Shown here: piece after piece, positions 23,741 through 32,765 of the stretch | Numbering within the stretch: the first letter of the stretch is position 1 | Layout: every line of letters begins with the position of its first letter | Virus record (IMG/VR): IMGVR_UViG_3300044641_009805 | Coordinates: 1 to 64,000 of that record | DNA: 64,000 nt | Source: a virus | Direction: 5' to 3' (one strand) | The notes under the pieces: generated by a model | Database searches by the model: none | What the model saw: the letters and a program-made list of their open reading frames with translations, nothing else | Told to the model about the DNA's origin: nothing | Translations under genes and position numbers: made by a program

Positions 23741-23806
23741 GATGTCTACAGATGTCTCTGAGGAGTAGTTATGGCTATAAATTTTAATGGCGTAAGAATA
23801 AAACCT
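23741..23806 (+). repeat. 66-nt leader/N-terminus repeat, copy 2
   Basis: Near-identical to 21819-21884, showing that the display gene was duplicated together with its leader and ribosome binding site. Confidence 0.85.
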
Positions 23807-24742
23807 GCATCTGGTGGTGCTGGTGGTGGAGTTTCCTGGCCTGGTGATGGAACAAAAATTTTGGCAGGTGATGGATCACAGGTTGTTGTTGGCGATGGTC
23901 TGGATTTGTCTGCAGGCACTCTAACATCCAATGGGCCTTCATCTACATACATAGCAACGGTAGGAGACTCTTCAGTCTCTTTGCTTCTTCACATGAATGG
24001 AGCAAACAACAGCACGACGTTTACCGACAATTCTTATACACCAAAAGCTGCCACAGTTAGTGGCAATGCAAAGATTAGTACAACCGATAGCAAATTTGGC
24101 GGGTCTAGCGGATATTTTGATGGAAATGGTGACTATTTCTATTATTCATATAATAACGATTTCAACTTAAGTACAGGAGATTTTACGATAGAAGGTTGGG
24201 TAAACCCCAGCTCTCTCGCATCTCAAATGTGTCCAATTGCAAAACATCAAACTACCATTTCTCAAGATTGGCAATTTTATATTATAAATTCTACGACAAT
24301 TGGCTTTGCTGCATCTGGTCTTGTGACGAGAACGGTTCCAACGATAACAACGGGAACCTGGTATCACTTTGCCGTAGTAAAACTCTCAGGTAACACATCC
24401 ATCTATTGGAATGGTATTAGACAAGGAGCAACTTTTGCCAACGTACCAACTAATTCCGTAGCTGCAGTTGTAATTGGCGCTGACAGATTGAACGCTATTC
24501 AATATCCATTTCACGGATATATCGATGAAATTAGAGTCAGCAAAGGTATCGCAAGATATTCTGCTGATTTCACACCTTCTGCAACAGCTTTCGCAAATCC
24601 AGATGGCTCGGCTGAACTGCCTGCCGCTCCCGTGGCAGGAGATGTCGTTTACTCCGACACGGGAATCTACGTTTGTTCTAGTGCTTCTCCTGTTGTTTGG
24701 AAAAAATTTGACGGAGCACCAACACAGACCATAACGATCTAA
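23771..24742 (+). CDS. LamG-domain display protein, NFNGVRIKP type
   Basis: 323 residues. Same N-terminus as the 21849 gene (MAINFNGVRIKP), then an insertion with WPGDGTKILAGDGSQVVVGDG, and a LamG domain nearly matching the 22778 gene (LLLHMNGANNSTTFTDNSYT, FTIEGWVNPSSLASQ, GYIDEIRVSKGIARYSADF). C-terminal VVYSDTGIYVCSSASPVVW. A mosaic of its neighbours. Confidence 0.7.
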   Translation: MAINFNGVRIKPASGGAGGGVSWPGDGTKILAGDGSQVVVGDGLDLSAGTLTSNGPSSTYIATVGDSSVSLLLHMNGANNSTTFTDNSYTPKAATVSGNAKISTTDSKFGGSSGYFDGNGDYFYYSYNNDFNLSTGDFTIEGWVNPSSLASQMCPIAKHQTTISQDWQFYIINSTTIGFAASGLVTRTVPTITTGTWYHFAVVKLSGNTSIYWNGIRQGATFANVPTNSVAAVVIGADRLNAIQYPFHGYIDEIRVSKGIARYSADFTPSATAFANPDGSAELPAAPVAGDVVYSDTGIYVCSSASPVVWKKFDGAPTQTITI

Positions 24743-24767
24743 ACATCAAACATAACGACAAAAACTA

Positions 24768-24804
24768 TTCAGGACCTCGGCCTTTTAGCCTTGGTCCTGA
24801 ATTT
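24768..24804 (+). terminator. Repeated terminator, copy 2
   Basis: ATTCAGGACC...GGTCCTGAAT hairpin followed by a T run, nearly the same sequence as the copies at 23659 and 25649. Confidence 0.85.
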
Positions 24805-24863
24805 TCATGACTTTTTGATACTTTGTAAAGCGGATACATATACCTAATTTAGAAGAGGACTTT

Positions 24864-25634
24864 ATGAGTATAAAATTAAATGGTGTTAGAGTAAGACCTG
24901 CAGTTGTTGCACCTGAACCCAGCCCACCCACGGATTCATTGGGAGCATGGTACAGGGCAGATGATATCAATCAGTCGAATGGTTCAACGGTTTTTACTTG
25001 GACAGATCGATCTGGAAATGGAGTCGACTTGGTACCTGTACCAAGTGTCTCTCAACCCACACTCTCTACAAGTTCACCTGAGTTTAACAGTCGAAAGGCT
25101 ATTAGCTTCAATGGGTCTCAGCAGCTGTATCGTCTCACACCTCCTAATTGGTCAACGGGTTCAAGTGCTTTTAGCATATATGTAGTAAATGATCCCACAT
25201 TTTCGACAGACTTGCTGGGTCTCGTCGGTTGGGGTCAAGAAGGTTCTACTAATGGTCGAGTGTGTTTTTGCTATTATGGTCCTGCTCCTCACGTAATAGG
25301 AGTTGACGGTTACGGCAATGCCTCCAAAAAGTATGTAGCAAACTCAAACGCACAAATTTCAGCAGCATTTTCTGCGAGCGGTGCAAACATGTCTAGCGCT
25401 GAAATTTTGATCAATGGTTCAACTGGCACACTTGCAAGTTCCGGGGATGCTGTTCCTTGGAATATTCCAAATCCTTGCCCGGAACTTCGAATTGGTGGAT
25501 TTGCACAGGCTTCTTACGGTCCATTCGTCGGGAAAATTGCTGAAATTCTAATTTATCACAAGCAACATGCCTCGACTGAACGCACAGATACGTTGAACTA
25601 CTTGTCCAATCGTTACGGTATTTCTTTAGTTTGA
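24864..25634 (+). CDS. Concanavalin-like display protein, KLNGVRVRP type
   Basis: 256 residues. MSIKLNGVRVRPAVVAPEPS is a diverged version of the anchor in the three upstream genes; the binding domain (LGAWYRADDINQSNGSTV, WTDRSGNG, AEILIYHKQHASTERTD) instead matches the minus-strand gene at 16439. This shows that anchors and binding domains are exchanged. Confidence 0.65.
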   Translation: MSIKLNGVRVRPAVVAPEPSPPTDSLGAWYRADDINQSNGSTVFTWTDRSGNGVDLVPVPSVSQPTLSTSSPEFNSRKAISFNGSQQLYRLTPPNWSTGSSAFSIYVVNDPTFSTDLLGLVGWGQEGSTNGRVCFCYYGPAPHVIGVDGYGNASKKYVANSNAQISAAFSASGANMSSAEILINGSTGTLASSGDAVPWNIPNPCPELRIGGFAQASYGPFVGKIAEILIYHKQHASTERTDTLNYLSNRYGISLV

Positions 25635-25648
25635 TTTATAGAAAACAA

Positions 25649-25687
25649 TTCAGGACCTCGGCCTTTCGACCTTGGTCCTGAATTTTT
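25649..25687 (+). terminator. Repeated terminator, copy 3
   Basis: Third copy of the TTCAGGACC...GGTCCTGAA hairpin, followed by TTTTTATT. Ends the display gene cluster. Confidence 0.85.
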
Positions 25688-25743
25688 ATTTATTTGTGTT
25701 TGGCAACATCAAATAATTATTGGAAGAATATTCTTGATATCAC

Positions 25744-27678
25744 TTACGCGTCACGCCACAAATTATTTGAAGCATACACAAGAATTTCTTCTGCGCTTTC
25801 GGCGGTGTATCCATGATCCTTGATGAGTGTTGCCACCATCTCATTGTACTTTTCCTTCTGCTCCTCGTCGCGAGTTTTGCTCTTGGTCACGACTCGAGCA
25901 AGTGATTTGACCGATGAGATGAGGAATGATTCAATGGCTTCTCGGAGTGGTTCATAGGAACGGAATCCAACCTTTTCACCACGACGCATCTTGGCGAACA
26001 TGTAGGCAGCAACGTCGGAGCGGAAACCATCACGGGCTGAACCGCTGATACCGATCTGTTCTTCGATCGAAGCCATGAACTGTTCGTCTGGCTTTCTCTC
26101 TTCCTTTGTAACACGATCCTTGAGTTTGACACGGGTCGTGTATGCTTCAGCGTTGTCGAGATATGTATCGAATAGAGATTGAGCCTGCTCCTCGTATGCG
26201 GAGATAAATGCCTTTGCGATCTCATTCTCAAGGATCTTGAGGTATTCTTCTCGTACCGTCTTTTGGAGGATTTCTAGGCACTTTGTCTTGAACGTCTCGT
26301 CGTTGATCTGCTCCTTCACCATCTTGGTCAAAGACTCAATGACAGAAACTGGTGTAATCATTCCCTTGTCGGATGCCGTGAGGGCATTGTCCAATGCCTT
26401 GGTGATGAAACGCGTAGAGATACCATCCATGCCTTCGTGTTTAGCTTCCTCACGAAGATCCTTGATGTCGACCTTACGAACGCGACCCTTCTCAAGGACG
26501 TCCTCGCCGTTATAGATCTTCATTTTCGTCAATAAATCACATTTAGCTGATGGCTTCAAGCGGCTCATGACCGAGAACATTGATACAACCTTGAGGGTGT
26601 GAGGTGCGATGTGTGCCTTGAAGTCTGATTTACCTAGCATCTTCTCATAGATCTTCTGTTCCTGATCCACCTCAAGACAGTATGGAACTGCGATCTTCAC
26701 GATGCGGTCCATGATGGCTTCATTGGTGTGTTCTGACTGGAAGCGATTCCACTCAGCCTCATTACAGTGTGCGAGGATGACTCCGTCGAAGTGAAGCATA
26801 TCGCTCTTTCCGGGTGATGGAACCCTCTTCTCCTGTGTGGCGGTGATGATTGTATGGAGGAACTCAATCTCGTTCTTGAAGACCTCGACCAGTTCCACGA
26901 TGCCACGGTTACCTACGTTGAATGCTCCCGTGAGCGAAAGAGCTCGTGGATCATCCTCGGCAAACTTATCCAACTTAGAGATATCTACCGACCCAATGAG
27001 AACAGACACGTCCTGACTATTGGCATCCATTGGAGGAACAGCCGCGACACCTCTACGACCACGTTGCGAGAATGTCGTCTCCTCAACCTCGAAGTCCTCA
27101 TATTTACCGCCGTAATCGTTGAGAAGCTTGTGGCGGGCGACTGGTGAAATATCTCCATCAATCTTCACGTTGAGTGCCTTCTCAAATTCCGAGCGAAGAG
27201 AACGTGGTACGAGTTGCAGGGGTTCACCACGATGAGGATCTCCCTTGAGGTGATAGTACTTCTTGCCTTCGAGCGCACGTTTAATGTGTTCGGTTAATGC
27301 TGACTTACCAGCTCCAACTGGTCCCATGAGAAGAAGAACCTGACGAGATTCCTCGCCCTTATGTGCCGCTGAAGACAGGAACGACATGACCTTGTCAATG
27401 ACCGTCTCCATTCCGAAGAATTCACCTTCAAAGTACTTGTGGACCTTCACGGCATCGCCATCGAACACCTTGAATTTACGTGAATCCGAATCAGGCATCA
27501 CGTAGGAACCATGTTCCTCAATGGCCTCATATAACCTACGATGCGCTGATTTTACTATCGACGGTTCTTTCTCGACGAGGTCGACGTAATCCATAAGATT
27601 ACCAGAGAACTTTTTTGTTTTGGATGACTCTTCTCGAGCCGTTTGAATTTGTTTGAGTAGTTGCTTCTTGACGCTCAT
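25744..27678 (-). CDS. prkA: PrkA-type AAA+ serine protein kinase
   Basis: 644 residues, the usual size. N-terminal AAA PrkA domain: FFGMETVIDKVMSFL, Walker A GPVGAGKSAL (about 119-128), LKGDPHRGEPLQLVPRSLR (family signature), VLIGSVDISKL and RALSLTGAFNVGNRG, VILAHCNEAEW. The C-terminal PrkA region follows. In enterobacteria this is YeaG, a nutrient-stress kinase working with YeaH; in Bacillus it affects sporulation. Here it ends a three-gene unit with SpoVR and YeaH, in the usual company of chromosomal clusters. Probably reprogrammes host stress physiology. Confidence 0.9.
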   Translation of the reverse strand: MSVKKQLLKQIQTAREESSKTKKFSGNLMDYVDLVEKEPSIVKSAHRRLYEAIEEHGSYVMPDSDSRKFKVFDGDAVKVHKYFEGEFFGMETVIDKVMSFLSSAAHKGEESRQVLLLMGPVGAGKSALTEHIKRALEGKKYYHLKGDPHRGEPLQLVPRSLRSEFEKALNVKIDGDISPVARHKLLNDYGGKYEDFEVEETTFSQRGRRGVAAVPPMDANSQDVSVLIGSVDISKLDKFAEDDPRALSLTGAFNVGNRGIVELVEVFKNEIEFLHTIITATQEKRVPSPGKSDMLHFDGVILAHCNEAEWNRFQSEHTNEAIMDRIVKIAVPYCLEVDQEQKIYEKMLGKSDFKAHIAPHTLKVVSMFSVMSRLKPSAKCDLLTKMKIYNGEDVLEKGRVRKVDIKDLREEAKHEGMDGISTRFITKALDNALTASDKGMITPVSVIESLTKMVKEQINDETFKTKCLEILQKTVREEYLKILENEIAKAFISAYEEQAQSLFDTYLDNAEAYTTRVKLKDRVTKEERKPDEQFMASIEEQIGISGSARDGFRSDVAAYMFAKMRRGEKVGFRSYEPLREAIESFLISSVKSLARVVTKSKTRDEEQKEKYNEMVATLIKDHGYTAESAEEILVYASNNLWRDA

Positions 27679-27711
27679 GTTGTTATGTATACCTCTCCCT
27701 GCTCCAGTGTA

Positions 27712-29022
27712 TCAAATCTCCCAAGTTTCATCTTCAATAACCGTGAAAAACTTCACATCGCTACCCCATAGGGTCTTGACATGTTCCACGACCTTATTGG
27801 CATGACTTAATTCTAGATCTCGACCATCATGCTCATGTTTGATGATCAATGTGCCATCTCTCTTTACGTCGTCCACAAAGACAGCTGGAATTGATCCACC
27901 TGCCACTTGGTTGACAAGATCTTTCTTAACCTCTTCCCAGCCTAAATCATCTGAAACCTCATCGACAGTGACACCTTCATGACGTTTTGATGAGTACGTG
28001 AAGAGATTGAGATCCACACAGTCCTCCTCCGTGAGATATTGACGGAGGAAAGAAGCATCATGGCATGTCTCCCTTGCGATGAAACACTCTTCAATGCCAT
28101 GTCTCTCCTTGATCTTCTGGAAGAGATGGAAACCTAAGTGATAAGGATTTATCGCGCCCACATGAGGTCGAACCACTTGGTTGTGCATTTTGATAAAAGG
28201 TAAATGCATACCATCAGGCAGATCTAATTCATGACACATGGTGTAGTGCCAGTAGGAAGCCCAACCTTCATTCATCACCTTCGTTTGAATTTGTGGCCAG
28301 AAGTACTGACCTTCATCACGACAGACGTCAATTATATCACGCTTCCAGTCAGGCATCTTACCGTGCTCTGATATGAAGCCTAATAAATCGTAGTCAGGTT
28401 CTAAGGGAATTCTATTGATGTCAAAGAACTTATATTCATTTTTCTTGTCGTTGTTCATCAGCTCAACGTATTCCGCCTTGAGCTCCGCATGTGTTCTGCG
28501 AATTTGCCCATACTTCGTCGTCTGGAACTGTATTGCATGACAGGCATCTATCACCTCTTCCACATTTTCCACACCAATGTTGGGATTCTCAATGTAAGAC
28601 TGGATTCTCTTCTTCGCTGCTCTGAACCGAGGCACGACTGTCTCAGGACGTGTGGCCTTGAACATCCTGTTGTTCTTAAAGAAATCGCTATGTCCAACGC
28701 AATGCGCCATGATGAGGATCTGCAGGTATAGTGGATTCTCACGCATGAGGTAAGCGATCGACGGATCACTGTTGATGATTAATTCATACGGCAAACCTTC
28801 CATACCTAGGTTATAACGGTGGAAGGTTTGTTCGAACGTTTTGCCGTAAGACCAATGATCGAAGTGTGTAGGAAGACCATGATAGGCCATGGCACCGATC
28901 ATTGAGTAATAATCGAGGGTTTCATAGGCAATCTCAAACCAATCGAGATTGTGACCCTTGGCCAACTTGCAGATTTTATCATCCCATTCTGCCAATGTAT
29001 CTAATGTGTAATCCATTTTCAT
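27712..29022 (-). CDS. SpoVR family protein
   Basis: 436 residues. Conserved SpoVR segments are clear: FEIAYETLDYYSMIGAMAYHGLPTHF region, YELIINSDPSIAYLMREN, HCVGHSDFFKNN, WPQIQTKVMNEGWASYWHY, INPYHLGFHLFQKI, and the C-terminal DLELSHANKVVEHVKTLWG. Role unknown beyond involvement in cortex formation in Bacillus and stress responses in Proteobacteria (YcgB). The ATG overlaps the stop of the upstream YeaH gene. Confidence 0.9.
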   Translation of the reverse strand: MKMDYTLDTLAEWDDKICKLAKGHNLDWFEIAYETLDYYSMIGAMAYHGLPTHFDHWSYGKTFEQTFHRYNLGMEGLPYELIINSDPSIAYLMRENPLYLQILIMAHCVGHSDFFKNNRMFKATRPETVVPRFRAAKKRIQSYIENPNIGVENVEEVIDACHAIQFQTTKYGQIRRTHAELKAEYVELMNNDKKNEYKFFDINRIPLEPDYDLLGFISEHGKMPDWKRDIIDVCRDEGQYFWPQIQTKVMNEGWASYWHYTMCHELDLPDGMHLPFIKMHNQVVRPHVGAINPYHLGFHLFQKIKERHGIEECFIARETCHDASFLRQYLTEEDCVDLNLFTYSSKRHEGVTVDEVSDDLGWEEVKKDLVNQVAGGSIPAVFVDDVKRDGTLIIKHEHDGRDLELSHANKVVEHVKTLWGSDVKFFTVIEDETWEI

Positions 29023-30191
29023 CCTTTGGTCAAAGACACGCCTGTACCACCCATCAATGTTCTAAAAGCAGGCCATACGTCTGCCTTCTCTACCACTCTA
29101 ACGGTCTTTAATTTTGGTCCGACGAGAGGTTGCATCGTTGTATGGAGCTTGTCTTGATTGTAATACCTTTCAGGTTCAATCTCGCAGTAACCGTACAGCT
29201 GACAGATGTCTTTTAGCTCACGTGCGAGATTTATGAACTTTTCATTATCAGATGAGAAGTTATCGCCATCGGACGCCTGAAACGTGTAGATGTTCCACGA
29301 TGATGGATGAAATCGTTTATCTATCTCTTGTAACGTCAGCTCCAAAGCGCTGGATGCAATCGTTCCTCCGCTGGTCGCTTCCGTGAAGAATTCTTTCTCT
29401 TCGACCACCCTCGCCTCAGTGTCATGCGTGATGAAAACGACCTCGACCGTTTCGTACTTGGACCTGATGAACTGGTAGAGTAAAAAGAAGAAAGATCTTG
29501 CCAGGAACTTCTTGTCTTGCGTCATAGACCCGCTGACGTCCATCAAGAAGAATATGACTGCGTTGGTGCAAGGTTTCGGTGTGACCTTGAAGTGTCTGTA
29601 CCGCAGATCGTCTTCGTGGAAAGAGAAGGTTTCTCCTTCTTCGGCTTTTTCAGGGTCAAATCCAGCCGCCTTCATTCTCTTGATTCGAGCGATTGCAGAC
29701 TTCTTCTTGTCCAAGCGTGGAAGAATACCGTCAGTACGATACCCATTTCTCTTTAATTTATCAGCTGATATGTTCGACAGTTGACGTCTCTGCAACTCAG
29801 GAAGCTGTAGTTCAGCGAAGAGATACTCTGCGAGTTCTTCCAACGTGATCTCAACGTCGTAATATTCTTCTCCTTTTTGATCACTGGCCTTCTGCGGTTT
29901 TCCTTGACCTTGCTGTTGTCCCTCACCGATTTTTTGGCCTCGTTTGACATCCTTACCAGGAGCCGATCCAACCTGCTTATTGCCGTTGTTGTCGCCGTAG
30001 ACAAACTTGTATTCCTTAATTCCTCTAACAGGAACTCTGAACTTTTTCTTGCCATCTTGACCTATGATGCTCTCATCAGCGACAATATGATGAATACCAT
30101 CTCGAATTGCCTTCTCGATTTTCTGTTTGTGACGACGTCGATCGGAGGCGGATCGATCAGCGATTGTCTTATGTTCCTTAAAGATCGACAT
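29019..30191 (-). CDS. YeaH/YhbH family protein (DUF444, VWA-like)
   Basis: 390 residues. N-terminus ADRSASDRRRHKQKIEKAI and VPVRGIKEYKFVYG are family hallmarks; the C-terminal half is a VWA-like domain with MIDAS FLMDVSGSMT and TFQASDGDNFSSD. YeaH partners the kinase YeaG/PrkA. A -10-like TATAAT lies 7 nt before the ATG, so the mRNA may be leaderless, although the -35 is weak. First gene of the three-gene minus-strand unit. Confidence 0.9.
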   Translation of the reverse strand: MSIFKEHKTIADRSASDRRRHKQKIEKAIRDGIHHIVADESIIGQDGKKKFRVPVRGIKEYKFVYGDNNGNKQVGSAPGKDVKRGQKIGEGQQQGQGKPQKASDQKGEEYYDVEITLEELAEYLFAELQLPELQRRQLSNISADKLKRNGYRTDGILPRLDKKKSAIARIKRMKAAGFDPEKAEEGETFSFHEDDLRYRHFKVTPKPCTNAVIFFLMDVSGSMTQDKKFLARSFFFLLYQFIRSKYETVEVVFITHDTEARVVEEKEFFTEATSGGTIASSALELTLQEIDKRFHPSSWNIYTFQASDGDNFSSDNEKFINLARELKDICQLYGYCEIEPERYYNQDKLHTTMQPLVGPKLKTVRVVEKADVWPAFRTLMGGTGVSLTKG

Positions 30192-30224
30192 AGTTTTTAT
30201 TATACTTCATTCTGAGGTTTATTT

Positions 30225-30896
30225 TTAACCCAAACGTTCTTTTTCGAATCTTTCCACACCAGCTCTAGATATTCGTGCTAACAACGAATCGACATCGACG
30301 TCTTTGTCACTAAGACGTTCAATAAAACTATCATGATTGGATAGAAGTTTTTGAAAGATAGAATTCTCATTTCCCTTCGGGAAATATGCATTATCAAGCA
30401 CGGGATCTCCTACCCACCGTCCTGTAATTTTATCAAGATTCCAATTTCTAACTCTACAGTCATCGGAATCATCTTTAGGAGTGGCTTTCTTGTCATCATC
30501 TGCGTAAAAATTATCAAGAGCCGCTTTTTTGCGGGATCCCTGTTTGCTCCATCCTCTCACGGCATCGTCAGTAAGCGAATTTCTGTCAGGTATGAGTGGA
30601 CCTCCAACAGCAGCAAACATCGCTGGGTATAAAATCCCACCATACCCTCGTCCCCCGGCCATTTTAATTTCCCATGCGCCTGCGCAACGTTGTTTAGGCT
30701 TTTGTGCGGCAATGTATCCGACGACCCCTTGTGAGACATCGTCCAAATTCTTTTGAACCTGAGATGGATAATATAAGGTGATAGCCTTCATACCCCAATC
30801 GCTGGCGTCTTCATAGAATCCTGCTAGCTCTTCCGTGGGAGAACTAACTTCCATTAAAACTTGTCTGATGAATCTTCTAAGCTGCGTTTCTGACAT
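30225..30896 (-). CDS. Putative virion cargo protein, PDRxS family, with capsid-targeting-like N-terminus
   Basis: 223 residues. MSETQLRRFIRQVLMEV carries the shared peptide. The body belongs to a family of five in this window: CAGAWEI, LIPDRNSLTDDAVRGW, KAALDNFY, DDSDDCRVRNW, LLSNHDSFIERL (compare 40937, 42407, 45015, 47138). The family is familiar from marine T4-like phages and metagenomes, function unknown. Confidence 0.6.
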   Translation of the reverse strand: MSETQLRRFIRQVLMEVSSPTEELAGFYEDASDWGMKAITLYYPSQVQKNLDDVSQGVVGYIAAQKPKQRCAGAWEIKMAGGRGYGGILYPAMFAAVGGPLIPDRNSLTDDAVRGWSKQGSRKKAALDNFYADDDKKATPKDDSDDCRVRNWNLDKITGRWVGDPVLDNAYFPKGNENSIFQKLLSNHDSFIERLSDKDVDVDSLLARISRAGVERFEKERLG

Positions 30897-30973
30897 CCAA
30901 GTGTAAATATACAGGCTGCCATGTTAATCTTTCGAAAGTAAGCACAAAAAACGCTTATAAGAGGGTTACTCAA

Positions 30974-31801
30974 ATTCCTGAAGGTCCCGAGCTTCGTCAT
31001 TCAAGAGATCTTTTAAGAGAGATTTTGCTCAACAAACGCATCAAAAAGTTCGACCTCGTCGGCGGACGATACACCAAGAAACCCATCGAGGGATTGCACG
31101 AATTTCTGCGAGATAACGAGAAGAATTCTTACGTTGTCGAATCCGTCGACGTCAAAGGCAAGTTCATGTGGTGGACGATGGGTCCCTGGAAAATGTGGTG
31201 CACATATGGTATGTCAGGTCAATGGACAACCACACCGCCAGATAGAAACACCGCCGTGATACTCTCGTATGGTGAAGATTCAAAGAGCATCGGGTTTCAC
31301 GACGTTCGTAGGTTCGGTACACTAAAATTCGTCAAAGATGAAGGAGTGCACAGAAAGAAATTGGAAAGTCTCGGTCCTGATGTTCTTGGAGATGACGAAT
31401 TGACACCAGAAATATTCACAAAAAGAACGCTGGGTAAACCCAATAGGACAATCTGCGAGGCCCTCATGGATCAATCTACGGTGGCTGGGATTGGCAACTA
31501 TCTACGTGCAGAGATTCTGTTCGCCTGCGGTGTTGATCCATGGTGTAACGTGACTGACATATCTTCTCAAGAGTACATAAGGTTATGTGAGGAATCCGCG
31601 AAGATTTCTCGTCAGTCCTATTTGTCTCAAGGAGCCTCTATCAAGACCTACAGGGACGTGAATGGATTAACGGGAACATCTCAATTTTTCTTCAAGGTGT
31701 ACGCTAGATCACGATGTCCCAAGGGTCATGAGATCCGCAGCGAACGTGACAACGGAGGAAGGATGGTCCACTGGTGTCCACAATGTCAGCCACCACGGTG
31801 A
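30974..31801 (+). CDS. Formamidopyrimidine-DNA glycosylase (Fpg/Nei), probable ATT start
   Basis: 275 residues if translation begins at ATT 30974, giving M-PEGPEL; the mature N-terminal Pro is the catalytic nucleophile of the family, so the protein must start here. AGAGG ends 9 nt upstream. Also visible: KGKFMWW (catalytic-loop Lys), VAGIGNYLRAEILF (helix-two-turn-helix) and a C-terminal zinc finger beginning CPKGH and ending WCPQC, with His in place of the second Cys. No ATG, GTG or TTG lies in frame near the N-terminus; starting at the TTG 31025 would remove the active site. Excises oxidised bases. Confidence 0.85.
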   Translation: MPEGPELRHSRDLLREILLNKRIKKFDLVGGRYTKKPIEGLHEFLRDNEKNSYVVESVDVKGKFMWWTMGPWKMWCTYGMSGQWTTTPPDRNTAVILSYGEDSKSIGFHDVRRFGTLKFVKDEGVHRKKLESLGPDVLGDDELTPEIFTKRTLGKPNRTICEALMDQSTVAGIGNYLRAEILFACGVDPWCNVTDISSQEYIRLCEESAKISRQSYLSQGASIKTYRDVNGLTGTSQFFFKVYARSRCPKGHEIRSERDNGGRMVHWCPQCQPPR

Positions 31802-31833
31802 AAAGTCATCATCCATCATGTTATGATGGATCC

Positions 31834-32172
31834 ATGCTAAGAGAATGCGTGGAGTGTAGTTGCATGTTCGATACAAATTCGCCTGCAAAGATTCGTGCCG
31901 GTGGCCGAGTCAACACGTGCCCGGAATGTTCGGTAGAATCTACGGTGAAATACCTGGGATTGGCCAATGGCGACGGCAAACAGGCTTCTGTCACCGTTCT
32001 TGCTTTTGACTCTACTGCTGATCGCGAAAAGTACTCATCATTTTACAGGAACAACGCAGGATACCATAAGGGCAAGAGCTGTCAATTAGGATCTCATCTG
32101 TCCACTGATCCAGGCGTAAGATTTAAGACGATCACTCAATCTTCGGCAACTAATCACAAGGGAAGAATGTAA
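31834..32172 (+). CDS. Zinc-ribbon small protein
   Basis: 112 residues from ATG 31834: LRECVECSCMFDTNS, then VNTCPECSVES, a four-Cys zinc ribbon, followed by a region with SVTVLAFDSTADREKYSSF. No recognised family. An earlier in-frame start at 31774 overlaps Fpg and is not preferred. Confidence 0.5.
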   Translation: MLRECVECSCMFDTNSPAKIRAGGRVNTCPECSVESTVKYLGLANGDGKQASVTVLAFDSTADREKYSSFYRNNAGYHKGKSCQLGSHLSTDPGVRFKTITQSSATNHKGRM

Positions 32173-32402
32173 TGACTTTAAAGGCAGCTGTATCACTTGC
32201 TTTTTTGACAGCTTTGGCATTCGTTGGTTTCAAATCGTTCTCAAATCCAGATTCAGCGATGATAGGTATGACCATCATTTGTTACGGGTGGGTAGCTACG
32301 CAAATAATCGCTGAAGGATTTGTTGCGATTATTTGGCTTGCTTTTAAACGAATCATCGAAAAAACGTTGGATCAAAATTCTGACGATCATGACGAAAGCT
32401 GA
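32172..32402 (+). CDS. Small membrane protein
   Basis: 76 residues with two hydrophobic segments (about residues 5-19 and 29-57) and a charged C-terminus. The ATG overlaps the previous stop. Unknown function. Confidence 0.55.
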   Translation: MTLKAAVSLAFLTALAFVGFKSFSNPDSAMIGMTIICYGWVATQIIAEGFVAIIWLAFKRIIEKTLDQNSDDHDES

Positions 32403-32419
32403 TAATTATTGATAAGAAA

Positions 32420-32704
32420 ATGATGAGCGCAGCTGAAACCAGCGAGCCTGACGAAATTCTTCAAGATTTACGGAAAATCAGCATGCCGTGTCATCTTCCT
32501 CAGAATAAACCTATCATTGGTGATATAGTTCGCTGGATTTACGAATGGGTTGAAGATCCTCTATACGGGTCTCTTTACATCGTCGCTGGATTTCATGCTG
32601 AAGTCCAAGACATCGCCGTCGTTAGAGTCTTGAATAATCCCTTTGAAGTTCGAGAATTTCACGTGTCTCAATTAGAAACTGTTTCTAACAAATCTACGTC
32701 TTAA
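32420..32704 (+). CDS. SH3/KOW-like small protein (GDLV family, dispersed, extended)
   Basis: 94 residues. After an N-terminal extension it reads KPIIGDIVRWIYEWV, LYIVAGFHAE, IAVVRVLNNP, FHVSQLETV, a diverged version of the array family. Function unknown. Confidence 0.5.
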   Translation: MMSAAETSEPDEILQDLRKISMPCHLPQNKPIIGDIVRWIYEWVEDPLYGSLYIVAGFHAEVQDIAVVRVLNNPFEVREFHVSQLETVSNKSTS

Positions 32705-32765
32705 GCCCCAGAGTCGCCACAAATATTCCGATTCCTATGAGAAGGAACAAGACGCCTACCAACAT
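32694..32765 (-). CDS. Single-pass membrane microprotein (23 residues)
   Basis: Reads MLVGVLFLLIGIGIFVATLG plus LKT, almost entirely one transmembrane helix. Its ATG overlaps the TGA of the upstream gene at 32765, suggesting translational coupling. It overlaps the end of the plus-strand gene by 11 nt. Confidence 0.5.
   Translation of the reverse strand: MLVGVLFLLIGIGIFVATLGLKT

Noticed and set aside
21821-25690. Repeated leader and terminator units as a CRISPR or integron-like array
   Set aside because: The repeats flank full genes with matching ribosome binding sites and hairpins; there are no regular spacers and no cas or integrase genes. They are explained by gene duplication.
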